Of a stretch of DNA of 64,000 bases, positions 62,202-64,000 are shown piece after piece. The notes below the pieces were generated by a model. It was not told where the DNA came from, made no database searches, and worked only from the letters and a program-made list of their open reading frames with translations. The position numbers and the translations under genes are program-made. Numbering within the stretch: position 1 is the first letter of the stretch; each line of letters starts with the position of its first letter. The stretch spans positions 1,798,001 to 1,862,000 of the forward strand of contig NZ_CP060295.1 of assembly GCF_014302995.1 (NCBI RefSeq). The letters are read 5' to 3'. The stretch comes from Variovorax sp. PAMC26660. GTDB taxonomy: Bacteria > Pseudomonadota > Gammaproteobacteria > Burkholderiales > Burkholderiaceae_C.

Positions 62202-62729
62202 ATGGCAAGCGACGCCACGCTGTTTTCAAAGCTCGGCCGCATCTGGCGCCATCGCTGGATCGACGAGGCCGCTGTTCGCCATGCGCTGCCGGCCGATGCG
62301 CTGGAGCGCCTGGGGGGCCGTGTGGCTGCGAGTGAACGCCGGCACAGCGGCGAGATCCGCCTGTGCATAGAAGCCGGCCTGCCGATGTCCTACCTGTGGC
62401 GCCATGCGCCCGCGCGGGAACGTGCGGTCATGCTGTTCGGCAAGCTGCGCGTGTGGGACACGGCGAACAACAACGGCGTGCTGATCTACCTGCTGCTGGC
62501 CGAACACGCGATCGAGATCGTGGCCGACCGCGGCATCCACGCGCGCGTGGGCGAAGCCGAATGGGCCGCGATGACGCAGCGCATGGGCGCGGCCTTTCGC
62601 GAAGGGCGCTTCGAGGATGGGCTGACGCAGGCGCTGGGAGAGATTTCAGCGCTGCTGGTCGAGCACTTTCCGCTGGGCGAGAACGACTTCGACGTCAACG
62701 AGTTGCCCGACGAGCCTGTGGTGCTCTGA
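62202..62729 (+). CDS. TPM-domain protein without membrane anchor
   Basis: 175 residues. GEIRLCIEAGLPMSYLWRHA, WDTANNNGVLIYLLLAEHAI and GIHARVGEAEWAAMTQRMG form a second TPM domain (YgcG/YhcG-like). It starts 2 bp after the preceding gene and completes the LemA-TPM-TPM operon. No signal peptide. Confidence 0.9.
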   Translation: MASDATLFSKLGRIWRHRWIDEAAVRHALPADALERLGGRVAASERRHSGEIRLCIEAGLPMSYLWRHAPARERAVMLFGKLRVWDTANNNGVLIYLLLAEHAIEIVADRGIHARVGEAEWAAMTQRMGAAFREGRFEDGLTQALGEISALLVEHFPLGENDFDVNELPDEPVVL

Positions 62730-62749
62730 GCGTTGTCTTGTGTCTTTCT

Positions 62750-62846
62750 CCCTCCCCTTCCGGGGGAGGGTCGGGGTGGGGGCATGCGGCGTCTCTACTG
62801 GGCGCTCTGCCTGCCCCCATCCCAGCCTTCCCCCAGAGGGGGAAGG
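62750..62846. repeat. Cluster of three nested hairpins between convergent genes
   Basis: Hairpins CCCTCCCC/GGGGAGGG (62750-62770) and CCTTCCCCC/GGGGGAAGG (62826-62846) flank a longer pairing of 62773-62784 with 62812-62823. Together they could fold as a cloverleaf. Likely a REP-like element and bidirectional transcription barrier. Confidence 0.75.
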
Positions 62847-62854
62847 GGCAAGTC

Positions 62855-63532
62855 CTAGTCCAGCGTCGGCACGGCCCACACCGACTCGCCACCCACTGCA
62901 TAGAAACGCCGCCCCGGCGCCTGCGCCATCACCAATCCGCCCGTGAACTCGCCAAAGGCAGGCAGCACGGCCTGCTGCGCATCGCTCACGAAGCAGGGCA
63001 GCCGCATGCTGTCATGCCCACGCCCGTAGAGCCTGCAGGCGGGATGCAGATGCCCCGCGAGCACGAAGTGCGTCGCATGCGATTGCGGATGGTGGCAGCA
63101 GGCAAAGGGCCCGAGCAGAAAGGGCTCATCAACCACCTCGATGTCCAGCGTGTCTGGCGGATCGCCCGCATGGCTGTCGTGGTTGCCGCGCACCAGCGTC
63201 ATCGCGATGCCCCCATGCCGCGCGCGCCAGCCTTCCACGGTGGCGAGCACGGTGCGCGCCTGCGCGGCGTGCAGGAAGTCTCCCAGGAACACGAGGCGCT
63301 GCGGCACATGCCGTTCGATCAACGCATCGAGCCGCGACAGGTTCTCCAGCGTGGTGCCGCCCGGCACCGGCTGGCCCAGCGCGCGGTAGGTTGCGGCCTT
63401 GCCCAGATGCAGGTCGGCCACGAACAGCACGCGCGCCTCGGGCCACCAGAGCGCGCGCTCGGGCAGCAGTTGCAGCAGTTCGCCCGCCCAATGGACCGGG
63501 AACAGCGACGGGGAGGAAGGCAGGGAAGTCAC
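62855..63532 (-). CDS. pdeM: PdeM-like metallophosphoesterase (ligase-associated DNA repair type)
   Basis: 225 residues with a probable GTG start at 63532; no strong ribosome site is seen. The binuclear metal motifs are VLFVADLHLGK, FLGDFLH, VRGNHDSH and LAGHLHP. The family usually sits with lhr, a ligase and an exonuclease gene in a bacterial DNA-damage cluster. None of those is seen in this window, although they could lie elsewhere. It is divergent from trxC. Confidence 0.88.
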   Translation of the reverse strand: MTSLPSSPSLFPVHWAGELLQLLPERALWWPEARVLFVADLHLGKAATYRALGQPVPGGTTLENLSRLDALIERHVPQRLVFLGDFLHAAQARTVLATVEGWRARHGGIAMTLVRGNHDSHAGDPPDTLDIEVVDEPFLLGPFACCHHPQSHATHFVLAGHLHPACRLYGRGHDSMRLPCFVSDAQQAVLPAFGEFTGGLVMAQAPGRRFYAVGGESVWAVPTLD

Positions 63533-63609
63533 GGGCTGGCAGTGTCGCAAAAGACGCGCGGGCCGGCGGCCGACTTGCAATTGGCCCCGGCGGCCCCCAG
63601 TTCTTGCGC

Positions 63610-64000
63610 ATGACCGAATCGCCCCCGCTGCATATCGTCTGCCCGCGCTGCCACACGACCAACCGCGTGCGCGCGGCGCAACTGGGCAGCGCGCCCGACT
63701 GCGGCAGTTGCCACCGCCCGCTGTTCGTCGGCCACTCGACCGCGCTGCCGGACGAAGCCACCTTCGACCGCCACATCGCGCGCAACGAGATCCCGGTGCT
63801 GGTCGATTTCTGGGCGCCCTGGTGCGGCCCTTGCCGTCAGATGGCGCCGGCCTACGAACAGGCCGCGGCCCAGCTCGAACCGCAGGTGCGGCTGGCCAAG
63901 GTCGACACGGAGGCCGTGCCGACGCTCGGCGCGCGCTTCAACATCCGCAGCATCCCGGCGCTGGCGCTGTTCCGGGGCGGCCGCGAGGTGGCACGGCAGG
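63610..64000 (+). CDS. trxC: Thioredoxin 2 (TrxC), 3' end beyond window
   Basis: At least 130 residues visible. The N-terminal zinc ribbon has two CxxC pairs (HIVCPRCHTT and DCGSCHRP), followed by a thioredoxin domain with the active site FWAPWCGPCRQMAP and the cis-Pro loop NIRSIPALALF. TrxC is a cytoplasmic disulfide reductase, often induced by oxidative stress. The frame is open at the window edge. Confidence 0.95.
   Translation, partial: MTESPPLHIVCPRCHTTNRVRAAQLGSAPDCGSCHRPLFVGHSTALPDEATFDRHIARNEIPVLVDFWAPWCGPCRQMAPAYEQAAAQLEPQVRLAKVDTEAVPTLGARFNIRSIPALALFRGGREVARQ

Overview
The window is high-GC DNA from a betaproteobacterium of the Comamonadaceae, most likely Variovorax or a close relative. 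This is inferred from gene content: pilT-pilU beside a YggS gene, the dolP-diaA-yraN-rsmI block, a complete rutABCDEF operon, a BMP-type nucleoside ABC transporter, phasins with lysine/alanine tails, and intergenic hairpin elements of a kind I associate with that genus. There is no rRNA gene, prophage, insertion sequence or CRISPR array. It looks like ordinary chromosome with several accessory patches.

Layout. 1-2243: 3' part of a self-sufficient P450-reductase fusion (CYP102/BM3 type), facing a DUF1444-like gene. 2979-7470 (minus): a storage-lipid cluster with an alpha/beta hydrolase, a PhaD-like TetR regulator, a phasin, a small unknown protein and a wax ester synthase/DGAT; the last three carry histone-H1-like Lys/Ala tails. 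7720-16434: a prolyl oligopeptidase, a small exported protein with a duplicated motif, a two-component system with a membrane hydroxylase, arginase, a MarR-FUSC pair and a DUF2242 lipoprotein. 16521-18197: an AlkB-like dioxygenase, a truncated ADP-ribosylglycohydrolase and a small-molecule kinase, overlapping or nearly so. 18250-21309: glutamate dehydrogenase, two small exported proteins and an Lrp/AsnC regulator. 21329-24286: YggS divergent from pilT-pilU. 24296-27383: a MerR-MFS pair divergent from a 3-hydroxyisobutyrate-dehydrogenase-like gene across a perfect palindrome. 27535-30429: dolP-diaA-yraN divergent from rsmI.

30438-32500 holds kptA (RNA 2'-phosphotransferase) overlapping a LysR gene, divergent from a HAD-like gene, with a palindromic operator between them. 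32512-33657 has a GST and an H-NS-like protein. 33799-35105 is a decayed locus: a FadL-type porin broken by a CATG duplication next to a TetR gene broken by a one-base deletion. 35124-37207 has TauE/SafE, AraC, a small protein and an odd tRNA-Arg(CCG). 37250-44004 is an AcrR-type regulator divergent from a complete RND efflux operon, followed by a cytochrome c5-like protein and a DUF2946/YheT/SnoaL operon.

47036-59763 is the most coherent block. The rutABCDEF operon and its regulator rutR are followed by a second transcription unit: an IPNS-like 2-oxoglutarate/Fe(II) dioxygenase, a VOC protein, a four-gene nucleoside-type ABC transporter and a RutB-like cysteine hydrolase. Both units are preceded by a sigma-54 promoter (GG-N10-GC) and a near-consensus RutR operator. 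This suggests one nitrogen-controlled, pyrimidine-responsive regulon joining uptake, a possible oxidative step and ring cleavage. The IPNS-VOC-BMP-hydrolase unit is the best candidate for an undescribed pathway. The window ends with a LemA-TPM-TPM operon, the phosphoesterase PdeM and the 5' part of trxC.
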